64,000 nucleotides of DNA. Origin: Isoetes taiwanensis (lineage: Eukaryota > Streptophyta > Lycopodiopsida > Isoetales > Isoetaceae). Below are positions 1-13,348 of the stretch, piece after piece. How positions within the stretch are numbered: the first letter of the stretch is position 1; the number at the start of each line of letters is the position of its first letter. Below the pieces are notes generated by a model. The model saw nothing but the letters and a program-made list of their open reading frames with translations. It made no database searches and was not told the DNA's origin. Location of the stretch: the NCBI GenBank assembly GCA_021234155.1, contig JAJEKV010000065.1, positions 495,023 through 559,022 of the forward strand, given 5' to 3'. The translations under genes were made by a program, and so were the position numbers.

Positions 1-230
1 TTGATGGCATTTTTTGTCTTCTCGTATTACTTTGCACACATGTTACATCAACTAATTTAGCTTGAAACACTTTTGCTCAACAAAAAGAGGTTACCAAGAG
101 GATCATGAATATAATACTGTTTGATGGCATTTATTTGTCTTCTCATACTAGTTTGCACACATGTTACATCAGCTGATTGAGCTTGAAATACTTTGCTCAA
201 CAAAGAGAGGTTACCAAGAATATAAGCAAG
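1..230. repeat. Imperfect tandem duplication, ~119-bp unit
   Basis: Two adjacent copies (about 1-119 and 120-230) share the blocks gatggcatt, gcacacatgttacatca, gagcttgaaa and gaggttaccaagaa, with scattered substitutions and small indels. No coding signal is seen in either copy. Confidence 0.8.
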
Positions 231-275
231 GAAATGTAATAAATAAATGAACTTGAAGTTTGTTACCTGCTTGAA

Positions 276-408
276 TATTTAAATAACTCTAGCTCTGTGT
301 ATCTAGATGCAGGGTGCTCACATAACTTGCCTATGGCATTATGATATTTAAATAACTCTAGCTTCGTGTATCTAGATGCAGGGTCCTCACATAACTTGCC
401 TATGGCAT
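276..408. repeat. Near-perfect tandem duplication, 69-bp unit
   Basis: The units at 276-344 and 345-408 both begin tatttaaataactctagc and end cataacttgcctatggcat. They differ at a few positions (gctctg versus gcttcg, ggtgctc versus ggtcctc). It lies next to the first duplication, upstream of the transposase remnant. Confidence 0.85.
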
Positions 409-479
409 ATGTCTGCTTAACCATATTGTAGCATTGATGTGTTCACACTACAAGCCATTTCATTGAGCGATGTTTGGAA

Positions 480-1125
480 TTTTTCTAATCTTTATCTACT
501 TCGAGTAAATGAGATGCAATATCATTAATAACAACATCAATTTCCAGTGTCCAATCCATCCCATCAAGTTTTGCAATATGAGCCACAACTAAATTTGCTC
601 TATTAGCAATATAATGCAAAGAAGTTAAAAATTGAGCCGTGCAACACCATTTTTATGTCCTATCATAAAACCTACCACCTTAAACATATCCAAGCCAACC
701 CCACATATTAACAATCTGATTGCACAAATTAACTGCATTGCCTTCTTGCACTCGCAAAAAGTCCAACAAAGAGCGATGACATTCACCATGCTTAATACAG
801 GAAATACACAACACAATATGTTGCCGAGTAGCAACATCCATAGACTCATCAACATGGATAACAAAGAAGGGACTAGCTTTCATCTACTTTAATAAAGTTT
901 GGAGTATGTGTACAATGATGCACAGAACAAATTCCTTGCATGCTTGATCATTTTGATACATAGTTCTCGTAATAGATAGACATTCAGCAATTTCAAGAAC
1001 CTGATCATGTAAGCAAAATCCAACATCGATAGATTTCTTCTTCCTTCCTTCCTTCCTGCCACTATAAGCGGTTCGAAATAAGTCAATACCTCCACCATCA
1101 ACGATGCTATGCATCTTCTAGACAA
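480..1125 (-). pseudogene. hAT-superfamily transposase remnant (DUF4371 / ZMYM1-like)
   Basis: Read on the minus strand, three overlapping frames together give the conserved core of DUF4371-type hAT transposases. PFFVIHVDESMDVATRQH carries the catalytic-Asp region (family pattern: S.IVDES.D.S..EQ) at about 880-830. It is followed by the LVLC-type strand, then MIGHKNGVARL, then IANRANLVVAHIAKLDG, which matches the conserved (A/C)HR.NLV motif, down to about 490. Frames change at about 700 and 630, so no single reading frame survives. No terminal inverted repeats or target duplication are obvious. It is a decayed fragment, unrelated at detail level to the better preserved hAT-like gene at 39.5-42.1 kb. 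Confidence 0.6.
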
Positions 1126-4100
1126 CTACTTCTCTTTGTCGTTGATATTTTGATCCTTCTTATTGATTCCTTCTGGGTATTTGTGAGTGCATGCAAGCTT
1201 GAAGTTTTAAGATTTGTGGAGCCTCCCTTAAAAATTGCCTATGGCTTCTTTCACTATCACTACATATATAATTCATTCTTAAATTTTTCATTTTTGTTCC
1301 ATCATCCCTCCTATTTTTTCTGCGCCGCAATCCTTTATCATATTTCTCTGCCCCCGGGGGATTCACCTCTATTATAGGTATATATGCCATGTGCATTCCT
1401 TAGGTTGTCAAAAAACCCATTGTATAGGACAGTTCCATAAGAGAAACCCTTTGTATACGACTACATTATTTGTAAAAGAAATGCAATGCATATCATCTAA
1501 TTACTTGCACAAAACACTTTTACTTGACAACCCCTTCCATACATATACTATATCTCTATTATTTTATATATATATATAATATATGTTATCATAATCATAT
1601 CATATTATCACAGAATCCCTAACAGTAGAAGCTCACCAAAAATGACGGACATTCAAACTATAAAAACCTTATATTCTAGAATGGGGCTCGCATGAAAACG
1701 ACAAAAACCTCATAAATAGGCTTCTCATTTATCTCAGCAGATTTTCTATAATGGTGGATAGTGGATAGCCAGCCGCACACATGCTACCCACGAAGAAAAA
1801 TAAAGGGAATGTCCAATTATACAATTTGGATCCCATGAAATACAATGTTAATAGATATTTGGTTGGTGTACCTGCCGAAAACTTATCACCGGGATTAAAA
1901 AAACCCCGCCCTTAAATTTTCGAGGAAAACCCCTAGTGATAAGCCTTGGAGAAGTCGAAGCTGCTGTCGCTTGCCAACCTATACCTGCTCATCACCAACA
2001 CTATAACAAATGTGACAAAACAAACCTCCCAAAGTGGAGGGGCTGATCACGCGTGCCATGCGACAACAAAACAAAAACCTCTTCAAATAGAGGGGCTGGT
2101 CACGCATGCCAGGCGACAAATACATGGGGGAGGGTGGGTTTCAAAAAATAGAGAATAAGGTACTACTGAGAGAGGAGGAAGCGCCGATGAGACATGATGA
2201 AGAACCTCGCCTAATAAAGCGATCTCCCAACCAAAGAAGGCATGCAATGCATGCATGCGAGACATGCATGCTCGCCTCCTCTAGAATGTCGATCCGAGGG
2301 CTCGGATCGATGGGATTTTTCTTACGTATACGATACCAGAGAGGCAATAAAAAACCCATTTGGTGCACTCACATGTTTCATACCCCATAATCTAGGTGAA
2401 CCCCCTAGGTGTCAATCTTGACTCCTCTGGCGCTTGTTTATTTTGAAGAGCGATCTGGGGCGTCCAAACTTGACCCCTGGCAACGGCGGGATAACAGAGC
2501 AAGAAGGCGTCAAGTGCAGAGCAGGAAGACGGCAAGGCACAAACAAGGTGTTTCCAAGTCCAAATGTCGGTGGAGTTTTTGATTCATGTTTTTTCATCAG
2601 GCAAAAAAACTGTTGGCAATCAGTGGCAACATCAGTGTAGATTTTTAGAGAGCGAAAGAAAAAACAATGATTCTTGGCGCGGTGAAGTGCGGCCTGGAAC
2701 TAGAGGCGGGACGGGAGAGAAACCGCCCCTCTCTCATCATTCGGCCTTCTTTGCTCCAAAATCGAGGGCTTCTTTTCCTGTTTGCAGATGCTAGCATGGG
2801 ATCCGGCAGTCTTGAAGAATTTTTCCAGGTTTCTTGTAAATTTTCTCCTTGGAAGCAGCTTCATGGTGGTTCTTTCCATGTCTCCTTCATGCCTTCATGC
2901 TAGTAACGTGGCTTACTCTGCTCTTTGCTTCTGAAAGCATTCCTGCTTTATGAAAGCATAATGTTCTCTGCTTTTAAGAGAAGGATCATTTCCAATCTTT
3001 CTTGCAGCGACACACCGAAAAGGCAAAATGGCGCCTATAAGGTGGAGTAGATTAGGTAATGAGGCTTGGTAAGAGAAGCGACTTCTAACTTGATCATCGG
3101 ACCTTCATTACACAGGTTTACTCACGTAGGCCGGTTTCCTTCTCCGTTCTTTCTTTCTAGCGAGAAAGGTGCAATTTTCAAGAATTGATCGGAATCTGTC
3201 TTTTACCATGAGGTTTTGGTGGAATTTGGGAATTATTTGAATGGATTGAAGTGCAAGAAATGAGATCAATTTAGGGGCGAGCTAGGGATATCATGTGGCT
3301 TGGGGAAGAAGCTTATATATCATGAACGGACTTTTGGGAGGAGTCTTGGCGAATTTGGGCAAGTGTGTCTAGCCTACTTAGGCTGACTGTTTTGCATCCC
3401 AACAATGCAGCAACTAATTTGGTCTCATATTATGGTACTTCCTTCAATCTTCAGTGTTTCTAGAGTATCCGCTTTGGTTCTTCAATGTGTAAAAGAAAGC
3501 TTCGGGAGCTATTTTTTCCAGTATCTTCTTGTCTTTTCTGGTCACCATATGGGAGATCACCATGCGCTTCATGTATATTAGCTTACAGAGCAGAGAATGA
3601 TGTTGAAGATGTTGAGGCTTCTCCTGTAGTAATCCTTTATATGTTTGAAACATTGTACTTTTTATTCTGATAAATATAAAAAACACCCCGTTCTCTCAAA
3701 AAAAAAAAAAATTTGGAAGAGAGTAGATTTCCGTCGACTTTTTAAACTGGAAACATATCGGATCAATGCATTATTTTGTCGCTTGATGGTGTGCTGCAAT
3801 GGCAAGGACTTTCAATCCGAAAATGGAATAGTAGGTATAGCTCTTCCAATCCAATTTTTGCATGCTTGAAAAGGTAGAGCTAGAATCATATTTGCCCTTT
3901 CTCCGGATCCGACCTATCCAAGTGCTTCAGAGAATGCTTGGCAAATTACTTTCTTCATCTTCTCTAGAACTGGTGGTGCTGATAAGCCATAGCCAATGCA
4001 GCCAAACTAGTGTCCATACAAATCCTTTGGCAAGGCAGGTGGATCCTAAGAAATAATTTTTGGTGGTAGCAGCCAAATAATACATTCTATGAAGCGGCTT

Positions 4101-5700
4101 ATAAAATAGGCGCATGCACATACAAATATTAGCGTTTAGCTAGGAACCCTGTAACTGCTCTGTACTCTTTTGCATAAAGTGGGAATTTTTTTCATAGATA
4201 TGCTATGAATGATTTCAAATGTGCAAATACATGATGCTTGTGATAAATAAAATGATCAGCCTGATCATCGAAGGCCTGCAGAGGAGTTGCTTCTTCCAGA
4301 TCTGATGCTCTATAGTTTCCTGTTACATTGCTTGGATTTGATCAGACAGGTGCAATGACAAAAGATAAAAGCCAAATGTCTACCATTTGTCAAAGCAGAA
4401 CAAGCAAAATAAATCAAAACAGAGCATGTAGCACTCACCAGGGGGGTGTAGGCATATTTTGATTGTAAAGCTTATTAAAGCCACATTCTAAATCTTAATC
4501 TATTTTATAGGCTTCGGGTGCCCATGAAACATGCCTTTTGTTTCTAGGGGTTCCACTGGAATATCCCAGAATTATTCATGCTATAGAATTGCACTAGGAT
4601 TTATTCTCTCGAAGAAGAATAAATTTGTATTCTCTCGTTACAGCATAAGTCAACCAGACAATTGAAGTCTCTATCGGCCACCTTATGGATCATCTAGCTG
4701 CCAAGAAAGTGCTCCCAAAATTTTAGATTTGCATCAATGAATTTGACTAAGATAATTCCATGTGTGTGAGGCTGAAGTATGACATACTTGTGCAGTGGAG
4801 GATGGTTTATATGGGATTGAGAAAGGTAAGAATCTCTAAGTTCTATGTCCAGCTATGTTAACTTTTTGACATGCATCATAATCACTTTCATGTTTGATCC
4901 TTTACTCATGAGGGACTCTTGAACATTTTCTCATTTAATCAAGGAAAAGTTATATCTTTATCGTCTAAGTTCACAAACATTCACAAACACAAAAGAGTCT
5001 GAAAGAATAATGCTATAGAAAGAAAAGGACATTCATGGTCATGCCCTCAACAATTGTAAAAGACAAATCTTCGTAGCTAAAGTTTTCGTAATACAAACTT
5101 TTTTCTATTTGCATACTTTACTTCATCGGTTTGTTTGCATATTTTATTCTCGACCATTGTTTTAATTGCATCTTGATAGAAACTTGGTGGAGATTATTGC
5201 ATAAGTAGTTGCAGAGTCGTCAGATCATTACCTGATAGTTATTAAAGGGTTCTCACATTAAATCGCGTAAGGATAGAGAACATTATCTACAAAGACAGGT
5301 TGACTTTATTTTAGCGTGCTTGAGATTACAAGGCTTTCTAATGCTAGAGCCCATTATATACCATATGTGTAATGGGGGATCTGCAAGTGCAAAATATCCC
5401 ATTTATTTTTAGGATTACTATTGGGGTATCTTGCAGAAGGCAATTACTTTAGATACAAACAAAATGCGGCTCTATAATGCACAGAACTATAGGATCTCAC
5501 ACGGAACCATTCTAGTTTGTTGTCACGTGAGTCTACTCCAATGCAATGTTATCATTGGATTCAATGCATGTAATAAACATCAAATGAACATCATTGTAGA
5601 TAAAGGAAAGCATTAAGAAAAGACATCTACTTACTCTAAAATGTGTTTATGCTATGGTATCCCCTTAAGCATACGATAAGGTTGCAAAATTTTCTGGATA
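1126..5700. other. Intergenic, no gene recognised
   Basis: The stretch is AT-rich with only short, dissimilar open frames. It holds a short (TA)n run near 1562-1580, a two-copy ~55-bp repeat at about 2014-2115 (units contain ggggctgatcacgcgtgcca and ggggctggtcacgcatgcca) and a poly(A) run near 3698. I see nothing in it that supports a gene. Confidence 0.5.
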
Positions 5701-7737
5701 CTAAGATTTGGGCAATGGTGGGCCGAAGAAAGGGGGTTTCTGTGTTTGTTCTGGTTTTTTTCCAAGGTTCAAAATTAGATATTCATTATGTGCACATGCG
5801 TTTCTAAACCTGATCTGCGGCTTGCCTGGAGTTTTTTTTGAGACATGCAGCGGTCGACGGGAGAAATCCGGCCTGATGGACTGCAGATCTGGCGCTTTTT
5901 TTCCTTGTTCTGGCCCCTGTTTCGGGTTTTGCAGGGCAGAGCGAGCCTTGTTCCGCTGTATTTCAAACATTAGCGAGGTTTACAAGTTGTGCTTTACATT
6001 ATGCACAGGATTTCATGAATTTAAGTGGCAAAGAGAAATATTCGCGACGACCTTGGCCGCTACAATAAATTTCTTGTACATTGAAAATCAATCATTAATA
6101 TGCATTAAATAAATGTGTAATGGAATGATTAGAATTCTACAAGAATAGTGGATAACCTAAAGAAGTTCATTTCTCTACTTTCTATTATTCATTTTGGTCG
6201 ATGTAATGTATTTTTTGAAAAGCAAAGAATGAAGTTTACAGTAAAGAATTACATCTCAAAAGTTGGACAATGGCTCATCTTTTTGCATGATAGCAAGTAA
6301 AGAATTACATCTCAAAAGTTGGACAATGGCTCATCTTTTTGCATGATAGCAACTGTCTCTTCCAAATATTATAATAAATATGTCATTTCCAGCATGCATG
6401 TCTCGCAGATAATATTGAATCAAAGCTTTGTCCCCTTCCAAAATAATAGAAAAATCACAAAACTCGTTCCTATGTGACCATTGACCTACATCTATCACAA
6501 GCTACACTGGCATCATCTCGATACATTGTCTTATCGTAAACAGAAACAGCAATCTTTGAGTGAAAGCACCATTGTTACGAATAACAAGTGAAATCAAGCT
6601 AAGTCCACATAGGACTGCAAGAGGAATATGGCCACAATCCATAGGGACAGCAGAAAGAGTGAAATAACTCACCACCCAACCTTTGAGATCAAACAAATCT
6701 GAACTCCCCCTTGAACTCCCTACCAACTGAGAGCTGGCACACGAGAAACATATCTCTAGACATCCTGATGTCTGGATTCATGAGATCCCAGACCCATGTA
6801 TCTACCTCTCTTATATAGGAGAAACAAAGCCAGCTCTCCTTTCACCTTTCCCCAAGACCTTTCACCCAAAGTAGCTTGGCATATAAGCCTTTCACCTTGT
6901 AAGGCTGTTTTACCCTTTTTATGCCCATATAGGCTGCTCCTCATAAGCCCTCAACCAACCACCAAATCCATGGTGCATTGATTCAAACCCATGATCCCCG
7001 ATAAGTCTATAGACTGATCTGCCCCAACTGCACATGTTCCCTCTCAAAATCATAACACCAAACCATTATAATTAAAATAAAAAGATATTAATAATGATTC
7101 TATACTGGTCATACTTACATCTTATGAGCTACATATTATTTGTAATTAGGAGTCAAAGGTAATTACATCTCATGAGCTATATATGTTATTTGTATTTATG
7201 AATCGATAAAGCTCTAAAAAGCTTTTCACAGTCACCCTAAACTAGCTGCAAGAAAGGAAGGCTGCTAGCTTTTGGTTGATAAACTGGTAGCCAGAACAAA
7301 AAGTGAATATACGATAGTTTTCTAACCAGGCCCCACATTTGAGTAAAGATGTTTACACCTATGAAATATGCAAATGAACCCTCTAGCCCTATAACTCAGC
7401 AAAAAGAAGCAAGCAAGTGCAGGTTCCACACGGCTATCTTGAGGTGGGAGATAAACGAAGTTAAGTGCCTTCTGTGCACCTTCAAGCCATAGAAGATAAT
7501 AGGCCAAGACTAATAACACTATCCATCTTTTGTGGAATTATTGAAATCTTCGCAAAGGCGAGAACCAACTACATAAAGAGGAGGGGCTGAAGCATATGTT
7601 TGTGCACAGAGATCTAATAGATAAGGATTCTTATGTACACCAATAAAGACAACCTAGCATTTACAAAGACATTTACAATGAACCAAGGAAAGGAGCAAAA
7701 AAAAAAAACATTATAATTTTTGTCAGAAAACTATCAC
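5701..7737. other. Downstream flank of the TANGO6-like gene; no exon recognised
   Basis: Open frames at 5708-6112 (+) and 6502-6726 (-) resemble nothing I know. Because the TANGO6-like gene (minus strand) seems to lack its C-terminal part, undetected 3' exons could lie here or before the window, but I could not place any. A perfect tandem duplication sits at 6241-6352. Confidence 0.4.
6241..6352. repeat. Perfect 56-bp tandem duplication
   Basis: The 56-bp unit starting gtaaagaattacatctcaaa and ending catgatagcaa occurs twice back to back with no mismatch (6241-6296 and 6297-6352). It is recent or a sequencing/assembly duplication. Confidence 0.95.
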
Positions 7738-10700
7738 CTTGAGCTGCAAACACATTCTTCCACAAGAGAGTCGTATAGTGTACTTGCCATCCCCTTCGCT
7801 TTTGATGATGATAAATCAGAAGTACATATACTTTGAAGTGAGGATAATATGGATGCCCAATATGCCTCTTGTCCTCCTAAGGACTGTGTTTCTGAAAGAC
7901 TCTTGCTCCTCTCAATAAGCTTCTGAAGTAGCTGATATATCATATGTAGAGCCAGCTCCAAAATGTCTTCATCAGACATTATATCGTCATCATCTATGAG
8001 GTCCTGATAAATTGCAAAATTAGAGCATGATTCAGAAAAAGTTGTTTCTGTTTATGTGCATCATGGTAATCTTACAAATCTGCCTTTAGTTAATAACCCA
8101 CTTGCAAAGCGGTACTTTATATCAAGTGAGATAGAGGGAAACAGGACAAATCACTTTAAATAGAAATGACAAAAGGCATCTTTTAAGCCTATGGTTCTTT
8201 AAGAATTACCCAAGAGGTGCACTGCTAACGTAACCACTGACACTAAGGTTTGGAGGAAATGTTCTGCAAACCTTCACAAAGGGAAGCACTGCTGCTGTGT
8301 CCTCCTCCAGTGCTTTGCTGCCAACACCCTCGATTATTTCCTCCAGGTATGACGTCAATTTCAAAAACTCTGTAGACGTGTGAAATGCTGCATCCGGCTT
8401 CTGTTTTACCAGTTTATGAAGTTGAACAATTCTTTTAAAAACTTTGTTCATAAGCTTTATAGCAAGGTCCCAAGTCTCAACAGAAGAAAAAAACTCTGAG
8501 AGATGCCTGTACAAAGTGATGGAAAACAAGACCAATAAACATACCAATTCAAGACAAACTGGGAAAAGATCATTCAAAGAAGATAGAAAAAAAACAATGC
8601 ACAGCATACCATGCTGGACTTTTATGATGCACATGGCCGTCTGAAATAGCAGCAGAAATTTCACTGTCAGCATTGGGCCATTTGATATAATCTTGTTCGA
8701 GAAGTAAGTAGTCATAAGCAATATCAATTAAATATTCTGGAGATTGGGTCTTTAGTGCTGTAACAACAAGATCAGCAATTGATATTCTAAAGCTCTTCAG
8801 GCAGGTATTACCACTAGATTCTCCATTTATGCCTGACTCTGGGGACTTTACAACTTCCCTATTATTTGTCCTTGCACTTTCATGTTGGTCTTTTGGTGCT
8901 GCAAGCAAAAATGGAGTGCCAGAATTTTGGCCATAACCCTGTTTATTCTCTCAAAAATTACTTGGCGATTAATTTGCTTCCTGGATGTCCTAAGCTAGTG
9001 AGAACCTGTAACACCAATACACAGTCTATAATGGCATCCTCTGTGATAGTATCACCTGGTTTTGCTTTGTTTCATCCATCATGGACACCCATTTAAAAAC
9101 TGGGTTTAGGAGAGGAGTAATCAAGTACTTGTTCAGAAGCTCAAGTTCCTGTTGCGCCATGCTGCAAGCAAGAAGAACAAGTGTGGTGGATGTTATTTGT
9201 AATTCAGATGATACTTGACTTTGTTGCTGCTTCTGTTTTTAGATAAGTTGGGGGCCGAAGATATGGCAAAACCTGAGTACATACTCGAGAGAAGTACAAT
9301 TCTGGTTCTGCAACTTGTTTTGGACATTTTGCTAGATGAGCAGCGATTCTCCTATATGTACTGACATCGCCCTGGAAAGTAACTAAGATATTCAAACACA
9401 GTTGCTTGCTAAAAGTGGACTCCTATCATCTAAAAGGTAACCAAGAAAACATAACAAAACAATGACATATTTTAAATTCATGTACTTTTGAGTTAGAGAA
9501 GACGATTGATGCACGCATGCAATGAAAACCAAAATCGATTTTCTCTTGCAGTACGAAAACGTTTCTTGATCAATAAATTGGGGATTAAGTTGCAAAATCC
9601 TTATCCTATGATGTTAGTGGAAACAGACATGCTTCCTCTTGAGGGAGAGACCATATATTTTATATACCCAGATTACAGTCATTGCCACAATGTGATGCCA
9701 AGAAATGGCTAAGTAGCTGGATTATTACTTTAAATGATCTGCCTGCAACTCCAGAAGGCATATGATGTTTATTAGCAAGACCAATGGCAAATTATGGCAA
9801 ATGCACAAGGTAAAATGGAGACGTATAGAGTGGAGCTAAACCCAATGATTGCCTATAAAGCACAGCAATATCCTTTGGATTGTTTGTCAAATGCCCACCA
9901 TCTACAGATGAGAGTGGGGACGAGTGCATTATACAGCCCCCCTCCCCTACGTGGCGCTATCCTAGCCCTTCATTTCAAACATGGACGGCCAGATATCAGC
10001 CACGTAGGGGTGGGGGGCTGCATAATGCACTCTACCCATGAGAGTGGCCATTGGCAAAAAACTGAAAGGGCAGAACGCCAATGTAGCTTATGTTATTTAT
10101 AAAGTAGAAGATGGATTTTATTTCTTGGTCTGTTGTCCAGCCTAAGGCGCTAATCCGCATCGATACCATCTTAATGCGAATAACCTTACTAGCATCTATG
10201 CATTACTCCAAATACCATCAAGAAGGCTAACAGCGATTTTGAAGGAAGGCTGGACATAAGAAAAGCTCGTCTACAATCTTTAGAAGAATTAGAACATTCT
10301 GATTCTGATATAAAATACTCGATTTTGACTTTGAGTTACGATAACTCTCTGAAATTCTCTATGTTTTTTTGTTATACTTGTTCGTCTCCTAGACCGTAGG
10401 GTCTCTATGAGATAGCCAAAGACAGTTAAAAAAATTGGTTCAGACAAATCAGGCTAATGAGCAAGCATTACATTCCACTTATAGTATCTAGTTGTTAGTA
10501 CTGTTTCAACTAGGACTTCAGTTCAAGTATTCTTAAAGGTTACTGAATGCTACGTATGAAGAAGCTACCTGTGCAGCACTTCCCACAAGTCTCTCGAGCA
10601 CGGCAACTACCCCGCCTTCTCTCATGACAAGTTTGGAGAGTATTTTTCCCACTTCTCGCTTAAGCCATTGTGGAGGGCTGGAGCATCCTGACCCAGTAAC

Positions 10701-11347
10701 GTCAAGAGAGCTTCAATGGCATGTCCTACAGGCAGGTCCATTGCCAGATACTCAATTCTCTGAATTGCCTTAGCCCTCAGCTCTTGTGGATCCTGTTCAG
10801 AACCGCAATTATGCATATCTCCATATCCAAGCTGGAAATATGCAGCCCAAACATCAGGCAAATGATGAACTAGGACATGATTCCTTAGTAAAGAGGCACT
10901 GGAAGATTCACTACAAGCAACCCTAACAAGAAACTCTGCACATTCAAAAACAGCTGATCCTGATCCACATTCTAGTGCTTCTGCATCACCCAGATTGCTG
11001 TATTTCACATGCTCAAAAACTGCTGCTGTGGCTGCATCCACATATCCTCTACTTTTAAACCTTTTATGGAAGGGAATCCCCACATCAGCAGCCAATCCTG
11101 GGTAAATTCCCCATTTCACCAAGATTTCATAAACAGCCTTCACCACTGTCCAATCTGGAGAGTCCAAAGTAACAGGGGGCCCTTGGTTTATAAATGTCAG
11201 GAACATGCTCCTGGCTAAATCCAGGACATGCGCAAGGATGAGATGGGCTTGTTGTGAATCAGACGAAAGAAGTACCTGAGGATCGTGTGGGTACTTGGAT
11301 AGAGAGGATAGCAAGCATTTTGCATCTTCTAGTACTGTAGCTACCAT
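7738..11347 (-). CDS. TANGO6/Rtp1-like helical-repeat protein, multi-exon, C-terminus not found
   Basis: Proposed exons on the minus strand: 11347-10569, 9371-8610, 8506-about 8226, and 8003-7738. Exon 1 starts ATG (MVATVLEDAKCLLSS) and ends ..LERLVGSAAQ|GT. It joins in phase to exon 2 (GDVSTYRRIAAHLAKCP..PELYFSRVCTQVLPYL) behind a ttccag acceptor. Exon 2 joins exon 3 in phase (SPAW/HLSEFFSSVETWDL). The part VCTQVL, then TSTTLVLLA...YLITPLLNPVF, then ITEDAIIDCVLVLQVL, recalls the TANGO6/Rtp1 family (RNA polymerase II assembly and nuclear import in yeast; Golgi organisation in animals). This family call is from memory and moderate. The surviving reading is about 600 residues, while the animal proteins are near 1,100, so 3' exons are missing or unseen. 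Frame breaks within exons lie near 10705, 9207-9240, 9055 and 8940-8960. It could be a decaying gene or a real gene with assembly indels. Confidence 0.55.
9918..10030. mobile_element. Short MITE-like foldback inside the TANGO6-like gene's intron 1
   Basis: Inverted arms of about 37 bp begin gtgcattatacagccccc at 9924 and end ggggggctgcataatgcac at 10030, around a loop of about 35 bp. Near-identical 17-bp direct repeats, tctac(ag/cc)atgagagtgg, flank it (9901-9917 and 10031-10047) and look like a target-site duplication. It contains no coding sequence. Confidence 0.7.
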
Positions 11348-13160
11348 AGCCGCTTACCTTCCCCGTACAAATGGAAGAAGCAGGTTGTGCTACAAATGGG
11401 ACTACTAGTTAAGGCTAAATTTTAGCAATTCAAGATGTTTTTGTTCTACTATAAACTTCCAAAGTTTGAGTTTGGTATTGTGGGAGCCTGGGAGGTGCTT
11501 TCTCGCATGGTGTTGACTATGATTTCGGTGATGTATAGTATGTGAACCGTATATTTTTGCAGGGTTAGAGCAGCTTATTTGCATTTAGTGGTCATGTTTA
11601 GCGAGGGGTTGCCTAACCCCCACCCCACTTTCTGCGTTACGAGCTATGCCATGTGTCTGCCCCGTCATTTGTTTTCTTTTCTAGCCGTCCAATTCTTTAT
11701 TTTACGATCGTAGGGTAGGGGGAAATTAGAAAAGCAAGTATTTCCCTGTGGGAGATCTACCAAGCTTTTAGTGGTTTTCTTTCTTTTCTTCTGCTTGGTT
11801 TAGGGCAAGTGCACGATCGCGGCCAGGTGTTAGGATGCCTATTCCTTTTTGGAAGTTCTTTGCCATGAAACCCAATCGGCTCCTTTGAGTTCATTACGCT
11901 CCACCAACCCAATCCGCTCCAATGAGTTCATTACGCTCCAATCAGGACCCATAGCCTCGCCATAGCCATCCTTTGACCTAGATTTTCATGTTTTTGCTTC
12001 TTTGCTCTTGATCGGAGGTTTGAAACCCAATCCTTGAGTTTTTATTTCCATTTCTTCCTTTCTTACGCTTAGGAAGGCATTGCTAAAGGCTGTTACGTGA
12101 TTTTGGTGGGATCTTTTCGGTTATGGAGTGACTTCAATCAAGGTCACCGATTCTGATTTCTAATAGGTGCGATGACCAATAGATCCGCAAGTTCAAAAGC
12201 TAGACTTTATTTATCATAGGAGGTCTTGTGTTCATCATAGCCACCTCCTTCAGGTGTTGAGCTAGGATATCCTAAGCCAAATCCTATGGAAGTTATGAAG
12301 GGACTGTTTATTCCTAGATTAAATGGAAGTGGTTCAACCTGCATTGGCCATCTCTCTTTCTTTGGGTGCAATGATTATATTGTATTGGATTTAAACCACA
12401 ACAAGGAACATATCACAGTCTAACCAAGGAATAAAGGTATGTATTTCGACTAAACCATGCATGTTTGGACACTTTTGCATCAATGATATTATTGTCCTTG
12501 TAAGATGTATGGCCAGAAGCTAGCCTCCATGTTGTTGTTGTTGACCTCTATTGCCTTCATATAATGCACACTAGTTAGCTTGGATGTTGTGAAATATTTT
12601 GCAATTATTTATCGTGCCAATTTGGATAGCTATGATCTTTATGCTCGCTTGTTAAAAATTTGCTCATCATGTAGGCTTGATGGTCTAACTCTAAGCTTGT
12701 AGTGTTAGCTCTTTTTATTTTTTAAGTACGGTAAAAAACTTGCAAATTCAACATGGCTGCAAGTTCACGATTTGTTATAAAGGTTCTTCTGTTGCTATGC
12801 AATTATTGATCAAACCTTTTTTTGTCCTATGTGGAGCAGGGATGGCTCTGAGATACTACTTCACGGAGAGTGCATCATCATTGTTCATGGCTTTTACGAT
12901 CAATATGTTTTGTTATTTACGTAAGCGAGACAATTTGTACCAAATAATGACCTATCGATGAAGGCGAAAAGCGTGTGAAGACTTAGACTTGAATATGTAG
13001 CATAATAACGAGGGGGTTACTTTTGTTTTTATACACGCTTTTTCACATGGTTTTCTATGATTTCGTTGTTGTATTCATTGAGGTGTACGAAATAGTATTT
13101 CTAAGTCGACCTTTATGGGGTTAATTTTGTTGTTTGAAACAATCAGGGTTGTTGTCTTTC
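11348..13160. other. Upstream flank of the TANGO6-like gene
   Basis: This is presumed promoter and intergenic DNA. No exon, RNA gene or transposon domain is recognisable. The 16-base block caatccgctccaatga and related text near 11876-11940 is locally repeated. Confidence 0.4.
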
Positions 13161-13162
13161 TT

Positions 13163-13348
13163 TGCATGTTTGTGCATGAACACATGCATGTGTATGCATG
13201 TGCATGTGCGCGATGCATGTGCGCGTGTGTGCATGTGCATGTGCATGTGTATTCCCTGCTTGTGCATGTGCATGTGCATGTGCATGCATGTGCATGTGCA
13301 TGTGCATGTGCATGTGCATGTGCATGTGCATGTGCATGCGCATGTGTA
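13163..13348. repeat. TGCATG/GCATGT microsatellite
   Basis: The hexamer gtgcat is repeated almost perfectly, interrupted at about 13250-13261 by ttccctgc. The (HVHVHV)n and (CACACA)n open frames on both strands are artefacts of the repeat. Alternating purine-pyrimidine composition could allow Z-DNA or cruciform structures. Confidence 0.95.

Noticed and set aside
5708-6112. 134-codon plus-strand frame
   Set aside because: It has no recognisable motif, splice support or neighbour logic, and an opposite-strand frame overlaps it.
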